Positions 27,894 to 36,200 of a stretch of 64,000 nt of DNA are shown here, piece after piece. A model generated the notes under the pieces. It worked only from the letters and a program-made list of their open reading frames with translations. It searched no databases and was not told the DNA's origin. Where the stretch lies: assembly GCA_963720645.1 (NCBI GenBank), contig CAVRFX010000024.1, positions 310,001-374,000 on the forward strand, read 5' to 3'. Numbering within the stretch: position 1 is the first letter of the stretch; every line of letters starts with the position of its first letter. Both the position numbers and the translations under genes were made by a program. Source of the DNA: RYN-230 sp963720645 (GTDB lineage Bacteria > Actinomycetota > Actinomycetes > Streptosporangiales > Streptosporangiaceae).

Positions 27894-28429
27894 CGGACCT
27901 CATCCGCGGCGGACACCCGCCGGAAGCCGGCCTTCTCCAGCACCCGCTGGGACGCGGCGTTTCCCGGATCGGTGCCAGCGGCCACGGTCCTGACCCGGGA
28001 ATCCGCCCAGGCCATCGCGAGCATCGCCTGCACGGCCTCGGTGGCGTAGCCGCGGCCTTGCCGGGAGGACACAATGCCGTAACCTATCTCGGCCTCGCCG
28101 CCCAGAGGCGGCCCGAAGAACCCGATCCCCCCCACGACCAGGCCGCTGGCCCGCTCGACCACCTGACGGTGACCCCAGGCCTCGTCCGCAGCGTCCGGCC
28201 CGGCCCGGACCGGACCCGGGCCGCCCGCGGCCTCCTGTGCGCCCTGCAGCAGCCCGGCGATCACGACGTCGCCGTCGCCCGGATAGTCGTCGGCCCAGTC
28301 GTCCAGCCGGTCGCCCGCGGTGATCGCGCGGACCGCATCGCACGGCCACGGCCGCAGGATCAGCCGGGCCGAGATCAGCGGTGATGCGGTCCGGGCGGGT
28401 GGCTGAACGGCGGGTCCCATCCAGCCCAT
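27863..28429 (-). CDS. GNAT family N-acetyltransferase (RimJ/RimL-like)
   Basis: 188 residues. SARLILRPWPCDAV is the usual first strand, GGIGFFGPPLGGEAEIGYGI the central sheet, and SSRQGRGYATEAVQAMLAMA the acetyl-CoA loop (QGRGYA). AGTDPGNAASQRVLEKAGF is the C-terminal motif. Likely acetylates an amine of a small molecule or protein; substrate unknown. It converges on and slightly overlaps the LuxR-type gene. Confidence 0.87.
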   Translation of the reverse strand: MGWMGPAVQPPARTASPLISARLILRPWPCDAVRAITAGDRLDDWADDYPGDGDVVIAGLLQGAQEAAGGPGPVRAGPDAADEAWGHRQVVERASGLVVGGIGFFGPPLGGEAEIGYGIVSSRQGRGYATEAVQAMLAMAWADSRVRTVAAGTDPGNAASQRVLEKAGFRRVSAADEVRYQLTRPARP

Positions 28430-28658
28430 TGTGTCCGATGGTGCTGGCCGGCCACGCCGCGCCCGGACGAGCCATTGGTGGGGGCGGCTACGTATGGTGC
28501 GCGTGTTTCGTACCGTTTTGTACCTCGGGTTGACCGGCTGCGCTCAGTGCACGATTTGACTGCGCGCAGCCCCGGCGCCCTGGCAACATGCCTCAGGAAC
28601 AGCGACCGTCAGGCCCGATGAAAGGCGCGCATGGCCAAGTAAGCGGGCGAATTCCGGC

Positions 28659-29598
28659 ATGAGGAGCCTCGTGAGCTCGGTACCCAGGCATCGCAGAAAA
28701 CGGAAGATCAGGCGGACCGGTCAGCACACCACCCCATCACAGGTGGAAAAGGTCGCCCAGACGGCAGGAAAGGCCGCCCCGGCCGTTGTGGTGGTGGGCA
28801 CGCTCGCTACCACGGCCCCGCACATCGGCGGCGCGGTCGCAGCCTCGCCCGCCGCCACGGCCCCGCACGTGGTCCGCGCCCACCTCGATGACGCGGCCCT
28901 CGCCGCGGGCCCGGGCCACGCGGCCAGCACCGAGGCAGCGGCCGCCCACGCCCTGGCCGGGCACGCGCTGGCCGCCCACGCCACGGCCGGGCACACCACG
29001 GCCCGGCGCACGTACACCGTGCAGGCCGGGAACACGCTGTCCGGCATCACCCAGCGCTTCTACGGCCAGGACGCCGACTGGCGCTCGCTGTACGCGGCCA
29101 ACGAGTCGAAGATCAGCGACCCGAACGAGATCTACGTCGGCGAGGAACTGCGGCTGCCCCGGCACCTGCCGGCCCCGCGGCCGTGGCGGCCCAGCCGTCA
29201 GCCTCCGGGGCAGCACGCACACGACGGCGTACACCCCCCGACACGCCTCGTCCGGGTCAGGCACCGCGTCGGCGAGCCAGCCCGCCGCGGCGACCACCAC
29301 GAACCTGTCCGGCACACTGAGCTGCTCCGGCCTGGAAGCTCTGTGGGTCGAGGCGGGCGGATCCCCCGCGGCCGAGGTCACCGCGGCGTCCATCGCCATG
29401 GCCGAGTCCGGCGGCAACCAGTTCGCCACCGGGACCGTGGGCGAGCGGGGCTACTGGCAGATCAACCCGGTCAACGGCTCGCTCTCCACGTACGACCCGT
29501 ACGGGAACGCCCGCGCGGCGGTCATCATGTCCGGCAACGGCACCAACTGGTCCCCCTGGACCACGTACACCAGCGGGGCCTACGCCGGGCGCTGCTAG
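28659..29598 (+). pseudogene. LysM / lytic transglycosylase cell-wall protein, frameshifted linker
   Basis: The start at 28659 (MRSLVSSVPRHRRKRKIRR) leads into an Ala/His-rich export region and a LysM domain (YTVQAGNTLSGITQRFYGQD ... IYVGEELRLP). The C-terminal transglycosylase-like domain is in another frame: LSCSGLEALWVEAGGSP, ASIAMAESGGNQFAT (catalytic Glu in AESGG), GYWQINPVNG, ending YTSGAYAGRC at 29598. The linker shifts twice between about 29155 and 29215, in C/G runs. Joined, it would be about 312 residues, a peptidoglycan-binding, glycan-cleaving secreted protein. The 229-bp upstream gap showed no recognisable riboswitch. Confidence 0.7.
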
Positions 29599-29688
29599 CC
29601 CCGCGGCTCCAGTCAGAACCCGCTCAGGCGGCCGCTGCTCGCCCCTGCTCCCGGCGCAGCAACCCCCGGCCGGGCGTGGTCCCCGCAG

Positions 29689-31047
29689 TCAGCCCGGGAT
29701 CACGCCCGGCTCGGGAGACCCCTGGGCCGCGGCATCCGCGGCATCCGCGGCGCCCGCCGGGACCGGCTGACCCTGGGAGGCCAGCGGGCCCCACCGGAAC
29801 AGCACGGCGGCCACCACCGCGCCCAGCGCGAAGATCCCGACGCCCCACCAGAACGCCCTGGTGTACCCGTGGACCAGGGCGAGCGTGGTCAGCGCGGGGC
29901 TCGGCCTGCCGCCGGCCAGGCCGATGTGCGCCGTCACGTAGGCGGCGGTCGCGCCCGCCGCCACGGTGTTGAGCAGCGAGGTCCCGATCGAGCCGCCCAA
30001 CTGCTGGCCGGTGTTCACGCTGGCTGACGCGACGCCGGCATCCTCGGGCGGGACACCGAAGGTTCCGGTGTTGATCGACGGCGCGATGATCAGGCCGATG
30101 CCGGCGCCATCCACCAGCAGCGGCGGCAGCACGGCGGACACATACGTGGAGTGCACCCCGATCCGGGTGAGCCAGGCCATGCCGCAGGCGGCGAAGATCA
30201 TGCCCAGCGTGACCAGGGGCTTGGGCCCGAACCGCGGCAACAGCACGATGTTGGACAGGTTCGCGAAGATCATGATCATGGCGACCAGGGGCAGGAAGGC
30301 GAGGCCGGTGGCGACGGGGGAATAGCCCTTGGTCTGCTGCAGGTAGTAGGTGATGAACAGGAAGATCCCGAACATCCCGCTGCCCGCGATGAGAATGGAC
30401 AGGTACGCGCCACCACGGTTGCGGTCCAGCACGATCCGCAAGGGGAGCAGCGGCTCCGCGGCGCGCGCCTCCCACCAGGCGAAGATGGCCAGCAGGGCTA
30501 GCCCGGCGGCGAGGAAGCCCCAGGTCGATGGGGTGTGCCAGTTGTGCGTCGCAGCGTTCGAGAACCCGTAGACGATGCAGAACATCCCGGCCGAGACGAA
30601 CAGGGCACCGGGGAGGTCCAGCCGGGGCCGGTGCGTCCGCGGGTGGCGGCCGAGCAGGAGAGCGGCCCCGGTGACAGCCACGGCGGCGAAGATCAGATTC
30701 ACGTAGAGGCACCAGCGCCAGGACAGGTACTCGGTGAGCACGCCGCCGAGCAGCAGCCCGATGGCGGCCCCGGAGCCGGCGATGGCGCCGAAGATCCCGA
30801 ACGCCTTGCCGCGGTCCTTCGAGCCGCTGAACGTCGTGGTCAGCAGGGACAGGGCCGACGGCGCCATGAAGGCCCCGAACGCCCCCTGCAGCGCGCGGGC
30901 CGCGACCAGCATGCCGAAGCTGGTCGCGGCCCCGCCCACCGCCGAGGCGGCGGCGAAGCCGATCAGCCCGGAAATGAACGTGACCTTCCGGCCCAGAGGT
31001 GGTCCGCTTCCTGCCGACATTAACACCGGCGCCTGGCCCGGCCTCAT
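29689..31047 (-). pseudogene. MFS transporter (DHA2 type) lacking its first helices
   Basis: The intact part starts at LGRKVTFISGLIGFA, the loop after transmembrane helix 2, and continues with motif C-like and later helices (GSGAAIGLLLGGVLTEYLSW ... PSINTGTFGVPPEDAGVASA) to a normal C-terminus. DHA2 exporters have 14 helices; here about 12 remain. The residues before LGRK show no homology in any frame, so the 5' end has been lost and replaced rather than frameshifted. A start at 31047 or 31020 would give a protein, but it is unlikely to be functional. Confidence 0.65.
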
Positions 31048-31300
31048 GCGGCGCCCCGCGCCCCTGCCGCGCCGCGCAGCCCGGAAACAGCGCAGATAAC
31101 GAAGACCGCTGCGCCCGGCTCGCCCGCCATGGCCGGCCTTGTGGTGGCGGGCCGCTGAACCAGATCACGGCGCGAACCGTGCATAGTCCGGACGCTGATT
31201 TCAGCGAAACGGGAGCAGCTCACCGGGCCGTGCGGGCCGGGGCGGCGGCGGCCGCCGTGGCGCGGTCGCCGCCGCGGCATCGCATCCTCCTCCCGGGCTC

Positions 31301-31348
31301 GCCCGGCCGTGCTGCCGATCAGGCGGGGAACCGGCAGCACGGCCGGGC
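31301..31348. terminator. Strong 17-bp hairpin in a gene-free gap
   Basis: Arms 31301-31317 and 31332-31348 pair perfectly with a 14-base loop. It lies in the 387-bp stretch between the truncated MFS gene and the small plus-strand gene at 31435, where no other feature was seen. It may be an orphan terminator left when the 5' part of the MFS gene was replaced. Confidence 0.5.
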
Positions 31349-31434
31349 CGCGTACCGCACATCCGGCAGCCAGCGGCGGATGGGCGGCACGCGGCAATCC
31401 CCCCTGCCCCGCTGCGCTCAACTAGACTCGCGGT

Positions 31435-31782
31435 GTGATCTTCAAGCAGGTCGGGGACGGGAGGCCCTATCCCGACCATGCCCGGACCACGCGGGAGTGG
31501 GCCGAGGTGCCGCCCCGCCCGGTCCGGCTGGACCAGCTGATCACCACGAAGGCCGTGCTGGACCTGCGGCTGCTGCTCTCCAAGGATTCGACGTTCTACG
31601 GGGACCTTTTCCCTCACGTCATCCAGTGGCGGGGCGAGCTCTACCTGGAAGACGGCCTGCACCGCGCGCTCGGCGCGGCCCTGCACCAGCGGACCGTGCT
31701 GCACGCCCGGGTGCTCGATCTGGACGCCGGCATGCACCAGCCGCGGCACTCACGCAGGCGGGGTAGCGGCGTCCCGGACTGA
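31435..31782 (+). CDS. Conserved small actinobacterial protein, ParB-like fold suspected
   Basis: 115 residues. The conserved core is VRLDQLITTKAVLDLRLLLS, DLFPHVIQWRGELYLEDGLH and RTVLHARVLDL. The pattern 'required parameter, then DGLHRA' resembles the ParB/sulfiredoxin fold (DGxHR). Homologues are common as single genes in actinomycetes and are sometimes labelled VapB-type antitoxins, for which nothing here gives support: no toxin gene is adjacent. It overlaps the convergent esterase gene by 33 bp. Function unknown. Confidence 0.6.
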   Translation: MIFKQVGDGRPYPDHARTTREWAEVPPRPVRLDQLITTKAVLDLRLLLSKDSTFYGDLFPHVIQWRGELYLEDGLHRALGAALHQRTVLHARVLDLDAGMHQPRHSRRRGSGVPD

Positions 31783-33000
31783 ACCGCGCGCCGCCTGGCT
31801 GATCCGGGCCTGGTGATGCCGGGATTTCCGCGGGAGGCTGGGCTTACCGACCTGGCTGACCGGGGTGGGGTGCTGCGCCGCGGTGGTCAGGAGCGGCGTC
31901 ATCCACTCCAGCAGCGAGGGCACCAGGGCCCGCCACGTGGCCATGGTGTGCCCGCCGCCGGGGACCACGATCAGCCGCACGCCCGGCTGCCGGACCAGGA
32001 CCAGCCGCTGGAACTGCCGCGCGGCGCGGAGTCCCGGGGCGTCGTTGCCCCCGACCCCGAGCCAGAAGGCCGGGATCCGGGCGCTGACCGGCAGCCGGCT
32101 GATCCGCAGCCGGGGCGTGTTGGTCCGGCGCATGTGCAGGTCGGACCCGAACGGGTTGACGGTGCGCACCGGGTTGCCGAGCTGGTCATCGCTCGGGGTG
32201 AAGTAGCCGCTCATCACGCCGGCCGCGCCGTACCGCAGCCGGTACACCAGGGCCAGGTTGGCGGCGCAGAAGCCGCCCTCGGAGTAGCCGGCGATTCCCC
32301 AGCCCGGTCCTTGCGGCTGCACCCGCAGGATGCGCGTCAGGTACGCCGGCACGTCCCGGGCCAGGTAGGTGGCGTCCCGGGGCCCATGGCGCACGTTCAG
32401 GCACTGCAGCGAGATGCCGGCCCCCGTTGGCGTCCGGCATGACCAGGACCGCGGGCTTCACCGGGGCGCCGTCGGCCAGCAGCGTGCTGTACGCCTGGGT
32501 GATGCCCACCACGTTGATCCAGTCCGCCGGGCTGCCCGGGAAGCCCGGCAGCAGCTCGATGACGGGGAACCGGTAGCCGCTGAACGACGCGCGGAAGTAT
32601 TGCGGTGGCAGGTACACGAAGGCGGTCCGGCGCAGGTGGCTCGCCTGCCCCGGCACGATGAGCCGGATCGTCTGCCCGTGCGCGGCGGCGGCGCGCCCGT
32701 TCACGTGGCTGCCCAGGATCGCGCCGACCTGCCGGGCCGACGCGTCGTTCACGCTGGTCGCCGACGTGACCTGGCTGACGCCCTGGCCGCCCAGGTCGGC
32801 GGCGACCGCACCCCAGGTCTGGTAGTAGTCGTAGTACTTGTTGACGGCCGCGACCCCGAACAGCATCGCGGGGATGAACGCCAGGCAGGCCGCGAACACG
32901 CGGAACACCATCTGCCGGGCCAGTGCCATCCAGCAGACCAGGGCGCAGAACACCACCATCAGGAGGATGAACAGCGCGGTGCTTTGCGGCTCTAGCACTC
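31750..33000 (-). pseudogene. Membrane-anchored esterase (antigen 85/esterase D-like), one frameshift
   Basis: The start GTG at 33000 follows GAGGGG. The first 60 residues have two hydrophobic segments (TALFILLMVVFCALVCWMAL and VFRVFAACLAFIPAMLFGVA). The extracytoplasmic alpha/beta-hydrolase has RRTAFVYLPPQYF, FPVIELLPGFPGSPADWI and PAVLVMPDANGG; after a shift near 32425 come the nucleophile GIAGYSEGGFCAANLAL, acid region LGVGGNDAP and histidine PGGGHTMATW. One G too many in a run of five G explains the break. Joined length is about 416 residues. The catalytic triad is complete across the break, which favours a sequencing artefact. Confidence 0.72.
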
Positions 33001-33099
33001 CATCCCCTCGAACTGGTGGGCCCGCCGGCACAGGGTCATGCCGACAGTGCAGGGACGGGTATCGCCGCGGCGCGCAGTGGCGGGCCCCGGCGGTTCCTA

Positions 33100-33158
33100 T
33101 GGCGGTGGAGGTGGGATTTGAACCCACGGAGGGGTTGCCCCCTCACACGCTTTCGAGG
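33100..33158. repeat. Distal att copy of tRNA-Ser(CGA) 3' part
   Basis: 59 bases identical to 42930-42988, running from beyond the acceptor 3' end through the T-arm and variable arm to the anticodon loop. After 33158 the sequence departs from the tRNA. It cannot encode a functional tRNA. Confidence 0.9.
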
Positions 33159-33159
33159 A

Positions 33160-33285
33160 CTGCGCAGCCCCATCCACCACCGGCCGCCAGCATACCTGAC
33201 CTCGGCGGACAGGCATCCCGCGTTCGCCAGTGAACGGCTCCGGACAGGGGTAAATGAGACCAACACTGAGACCGGGTCCGGGCGG
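33160..33285. repeat. Diverged repeat unit A next to att (partner at 35845-35965)
   Basis: About 110 bp resembling 35845-35965. Shared blocks include CCACCACC...CCGC, CAGTGAACGGCTC/CGGTGAACGGCCC, and GGACAGGGGTAAATGAGACC versus GGACGGGGGCGAATGAGACC. It begins immediately after the att copy and lies upstream of the winged-helix gene at 33318. Confidence 0.55.
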
Positions 33286-33317
33286 CCGGCTGGCGGGTCG
33301 GCAGCCGGAGGGCGGCC

Positions 33318-33644
33318 GTGAGCGTCGAGGCGATCTCGTGGGCGCTGAACCTGGCCCCGGTCCCGGCCGACCGGGGCGGCCAGCCGTCCACCGCGTGCAA
33401 GTTCGTGCTCGTCGGCCTCGCCAACCACGCCGGGCCCGACGGCACGGCCGCGTTCCCGTCGGTGGCCACACTGGTCCGCTACACCGGGCTGTCGGAGCGG
33501 ACGGTACGCACCTGCCTGGACCCGCTGGAGGCCGGGGGCATCATCTCGCCGTGTGATCCGGACATCGTCGCAGCCCGGATCAAGCAAGCCGACCGCCGCC
33601 CGCAAGGCTGGGACTTGAACCGCGGCCTCTTCGTCCCGAAGTAA
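33318..33644 (+). CDS. Winged-helix DNA-binding protein of integrative-element type
   Basis: 108 residues, GTG start with GGAGGG 5-6 bases upstream. AISWALNLAPVPADRGGQPS, KFVLVGLANHAGPDGTAAFP, then the helix-turn-helix SVATLVRYTGLSERTVRTCL and wing LEAGGIISP. Similar small helix-turn-helix proteins accompany pSAM2-type integrative elements, where they are often annotated beside replication genes. Here it is the first gene inside the island. Role unknown; DNA binding is likely. Confidence 0.75.
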   Translation: MSVEAISWALNLAPVPADRGGQPSTACKFVLVGLANHAGPDGTAAFPSVATLVRYTGLSERTVRTCLDPLEAGGIISPCDPDIVAARIKQADRRPQGWDLNRGLFVPK

Positions 33645-33912
33645 GTCAGGCCCGTAGATCTATGACGGAAGGGGACGAGCGGGGAAGCCTCTCACCTGCA
33701 GGAACGCCCTGGAGGGGTCTGAGCTGGTCGCGCGGGAGCGGAGCACGTTGGCTCCCCGTTGTGGCTCCCGTGGTCCTCTTCGGGCAGGAGTGGGGCCACC
33801 TGGGTCTATCGAGATCAACGACGACGTGTGTGTGCCTGGAGAGCAAGATCCTGGCTACCGCTCGACGCCGAGACGACGGTTGGTGGGAGTCGGCCACCTG
33901 GCCGCAGGGGCC

Positions 33913-34065
33913 GACAGGGCTCAGACCGCGCAGCGGCTCCACCTGTACCGCAACGCCGTGGCCAACCGGATCCGCGGCATCACCGAGCTGCTGGACGTGG
34001 ATTTCGAGGACCCCGACCAGCGGCTCGCCCTCCAGCTCGCCTGCCGCGCGCGCCTGCTGGGCTGA
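33913..34065 (+). pseudogene. Fragment of a PucR-family regulator (C-terminal helix-turn-helix)
   Basis: About 50 codons ending in TGA at 34065 read QTAQRLHLYRNAVANRIRGI and TELLDVDFEDPDQRLALQLA, the PucR C-terminal helix-turn-helix that ends CdaR/PucR regulators. No N-terminal GAF or PucR domain is present upstream in any frame, so this is a stranded 3' fragment. Confidence 0.6.
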
Positions 34066-34379
34066 CCGTCCCGGCGCGGGGCCGGCCAGCTCGACGCTGA
34101 GCACATACGCCTCGCGGTACTCCGGATCCCGCTAAGGTTCATCGTGGCCTTCTCGGCCGGTGCCGTTTTCATCACGAATGGGCGGCGCGCCGGGAGGTAA
34201 TTCATCGCTGATCGTGGAAGGCTGAGACGGCTATGGGCAGGTCAGGGGATTCCCCATGAACGGGACCCCCGGGGGACAGCTTCGCGGTTTCGCCGCTCAT
34301 TCTGAGTGACCCATCTGGTGGCGATTCGTAGCCGCGTTGTCCGGGTAAGGTGCCCTTTGGCTGGCAGGAGGCAGATCAC
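34066..34379. other. Gap before the tiny membrane protein
   Basis: 314 bp between the PucR fragment and the small membrane gene. Lower GC than the surroundings. It presumably carries the promoter of the downstream gene, but no clear hexamers or hairpins were identified. Confidence 0.35.
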
Positions 34380-34520
34380 TTGGTAGCGAAGATCATAGGT
34401 TGGATCGTCATCATCCTGATCGTCGTCTGGATTCTGTCCAACCCCTCGGGCGCGGGCAGCACCGTGCACGGCTGGATCACGGGCATCATCTCGTTCTTTC
34501 AGCACCTGGCAAGCGGCTGA
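34380..34520 (+). CDS. Tiny membrane protein, island paralogue of the 44505 gene
   Basis: 46 residues from TTG at 34380, with an excellent AGGAGG 8 bases upstream (34366-34371). The protein has one membrane helix (IIGWIVIILIVVWILS) followed by NPSGAGSTVHGWITGIISFF. It parallels the 50-residue protein at 44505 in layout: xKII(G/T)W(I/A)(V/I)I, a helix, then (N/D)P(S/T)GA and an amphipathic C-terminal helix. Function unknown. It stands alone on the island. Confidence 0.65.
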   Translation: MVAKIIGWIVIILIVVWILSNPSGAGSTVHGWITGIISFFQHLASG

Positions 34521-34597
34521 CGTACGGCGGCCCGCCCACCGGCACGGGATCAAAGGACAACGCTGGTACGCCTGGGCAGCAGTGGGCCCAGCGCTCG

Positions 34598-34888
34598 ATG
34601 TGCTGCTCGGTGAGACGGCTCATCTTTCGGGAAACGAGCGCCTGGGTGCTCCTCGCGGTGGCCGACGCGTGCCCGCGCGACGATGGCACCGGCTGCTGGC
34701 CGTCGGCGGACATGATCGCCTGCAAGGCCACCACCAGCGACCGCACGGTCCGCGGGGTAAGCACCCGGCTCGAAGCCGACGGGCACCTGGTCGTGCGTCC
34801 GTGGTGGCGGCAGAGACGGGTTGACGAACTCCTATACCGTCGTCACTGGGGACCGTGTTATCTACAGCCCTGGGCAGAATGCCCCTGA
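34598..34888 (+). CDS. Second winged-helix protein, probably shortened
   Basis: A 96-residue frame from ATG 34598. SAWVLLAVADACPRDDGTGC and WPSADMIACKATTSDRTVRG are the helix-turn-helix region, with wing RLEADGHLVVRP. It resembles the winged-helix family of the 33318 protein and other integrative-element proteins. The open frame extends to 34400 but that part overlaps the tiny membrane gene, so it is unlikely to be translated. No good ribosome binding site is visible. Perhaps a remnant. Confidence 0.5.
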   Translation: MCCSVRRLIFRETSAWVLLAVADACPRDDGTGCWPSADMIACKATTSDRTVRGVSTRLEADGHLVVRPWWRQRRVDELLYRRHWGPCYLQPWAECP

Positions 34889-35043
34889 CAGTCTGTGCGG
34901 GAGACAACACCGTTGACCGCCCGTCCCTGACTAAGCTCTCAGGACCCGGACACGGCTAAAGGACTGCGGTGGGCCTGGTCGGCGCTATCAGCCCTCACTT
35001 GCTAGATCAGCCCGCCGCGGGTGAACGCCGAGCTGGCCGCCAT

Positions 35044-35406
35044 CTACCAGAGGAAGCTGGCTGCCCACCCTGGGGTGACGGGCGCTAGCGGGGCCTGCCA
35101 GGAACCATCGGGCGTCGTGACGTTCGCGCCGTCTGTGATCAGGTCCGCGGCGTGCCACGTGCGGTAGCCGCCGGGCATGCGGGCCCGCGGTGTGGCGGCG
35201 ACGTGCATGTCGCCGGGGCGGGTGATGGCCGGCATGTCACGCGTCGCCGGCGGGCCGTCACCGCCCGGCGGGTTCAGGAACGGCAGCTTGCCGATGTCGG
35301 ATGCGATAGCGGCGAGGAAGATCTCCCTGTCCGGGGGGCGGGTGGCGAACATGGCCTGGCCCAGCGGGTTCGCGCCGGGATGAAAGTCCCCGACTACACA
35401 GGCGTT
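35044..35406 (-). pseudogene. Orphan 3' gene fragment, unrecognised family
   Basis: About 118 codons with strong G/C third positions end at TAG 35044. The visible sequence includes DFHPGANPLGQAMFATRPPD, EIFLAAIASDIGKLPFLNPP, ARMPGGYRTWHAADLITDGA and WQAPLAPVTPGWAASFLW. The coding signal stops at about 35406, where a TetR-type fragment begins on the other strand, so a 5' part appears to have been lost at that junction. No family recognised. Confidence 0.4.
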
Positions 35407-35817
35407 CGCCCGCATCGCGCGCGAGTTCATGGACCGGTCCTCAGCCATCCAGCACGTCCTCGTGACAGCCGCCCAGGTCGACGCCGACGCGGCGAACTGC
35501 TGGCCGAGATCCGCCGGCAACGCCACACCGGCCCGTCCAGGATCGTCACCGCCCTCGACGCCAGCGGTGCGCTCGACCCCGGCCTCGACACCTCCGAGGC
35601 CGCCGACATCGTGTACGCCCTGCTGTCCCCAGACGTACACAGGATCCTCACCGTCGAGCGAGGCTGGCCCGCCGACCGCTACGAGCGCTGGATCGCCCGC
35701 TCCCTCGCCACCCTCCTGCCGGCAGGCCAGCGGCCGCCAGCGAACCCGGCCAGCAAGTCCCCAGAGCAACACAACCCAGCCAACCCCGCGCCCGGTGCGG
35801 CCAGACGCATCGCATAG
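35402..35817 (+). pseudogene. TetR-family regulator, C-terminal fragment with a frameshift
   Basis: The reading FMDRSSAIQHVLVTAAQVDA continues, after a one-base loss near 35505, as EIRRQRHTGPSRIVTALDAS and TSEAADIVYALLSPDVHRIL, ending RYERWIARSLATLLPAG. This is the ligand-binding half of a TetR regulator; the DNA-binding N-terminus is absent. It abuts the minus-strand fragment at 35044-35406. Confidence 0.6.
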
Positions 35818-35844
35818 CAAGCCGAACTCCGCCAGAGAATGCGC

Positions 35845-35965
35845 AGGACTGTCCACCACCAGCCGCGAGCGTCCCTGACCAGCGCGGACGTATGGCCCGC
35901 GGTCGCCGGTGAACGGCCCGGACGGGGGCGAATGAGACCGAAACTGAGCCCGGAGCGTCACCCGG
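35845..35965. repeat. Diverged repeat unit B (partner at 33160-33285)
   Basis: Similar to the att-flanking repeat A. It lies immediately right of the fragment zone, roughly 2.7 kb from unit A in the same orientation. The block between the two copies contains the winged-helix genes and broken regulators, while intact cargo begins to the right, so this may be the seam between two insertions. Confidence 0.55.
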
Positions 35966-36200
35966 CCCGGTACCGGAGAAGCGGGGGAGCCACGTTGCGC
36001 TGGCGTAGGTGGAGAAGGCTTTCGCTTGCGGCCAGTGCCAGGATGATGTGGGGGTTCGCTCCCCAGCGGGCGGTGGCTTAAGAGGCGAGGCCTGCTCGGA
36101 ACGCCGGGCCGATGAACAACCGCTCCTCCTCGCCCAGCTTGCCGGCCAGATGGGCGAAACCCCCAATCTTTGGCCGACGAGGACTGCTGAGGCGGCTTCC

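Noticed and set aside
28430..28658. c-di-AMP (ydaO-type) riboswitch before the LysM/transglycosylase gene
   Set aside because: The genes are a typical target, but the conserved core motifs were not found in the leader.
31435..31782. VapB-type antitoxin label
   Set aside because: No toxin partner is adjacent and no antitoxin DNA-binding motif is visible; kept as conserved hypothetical.
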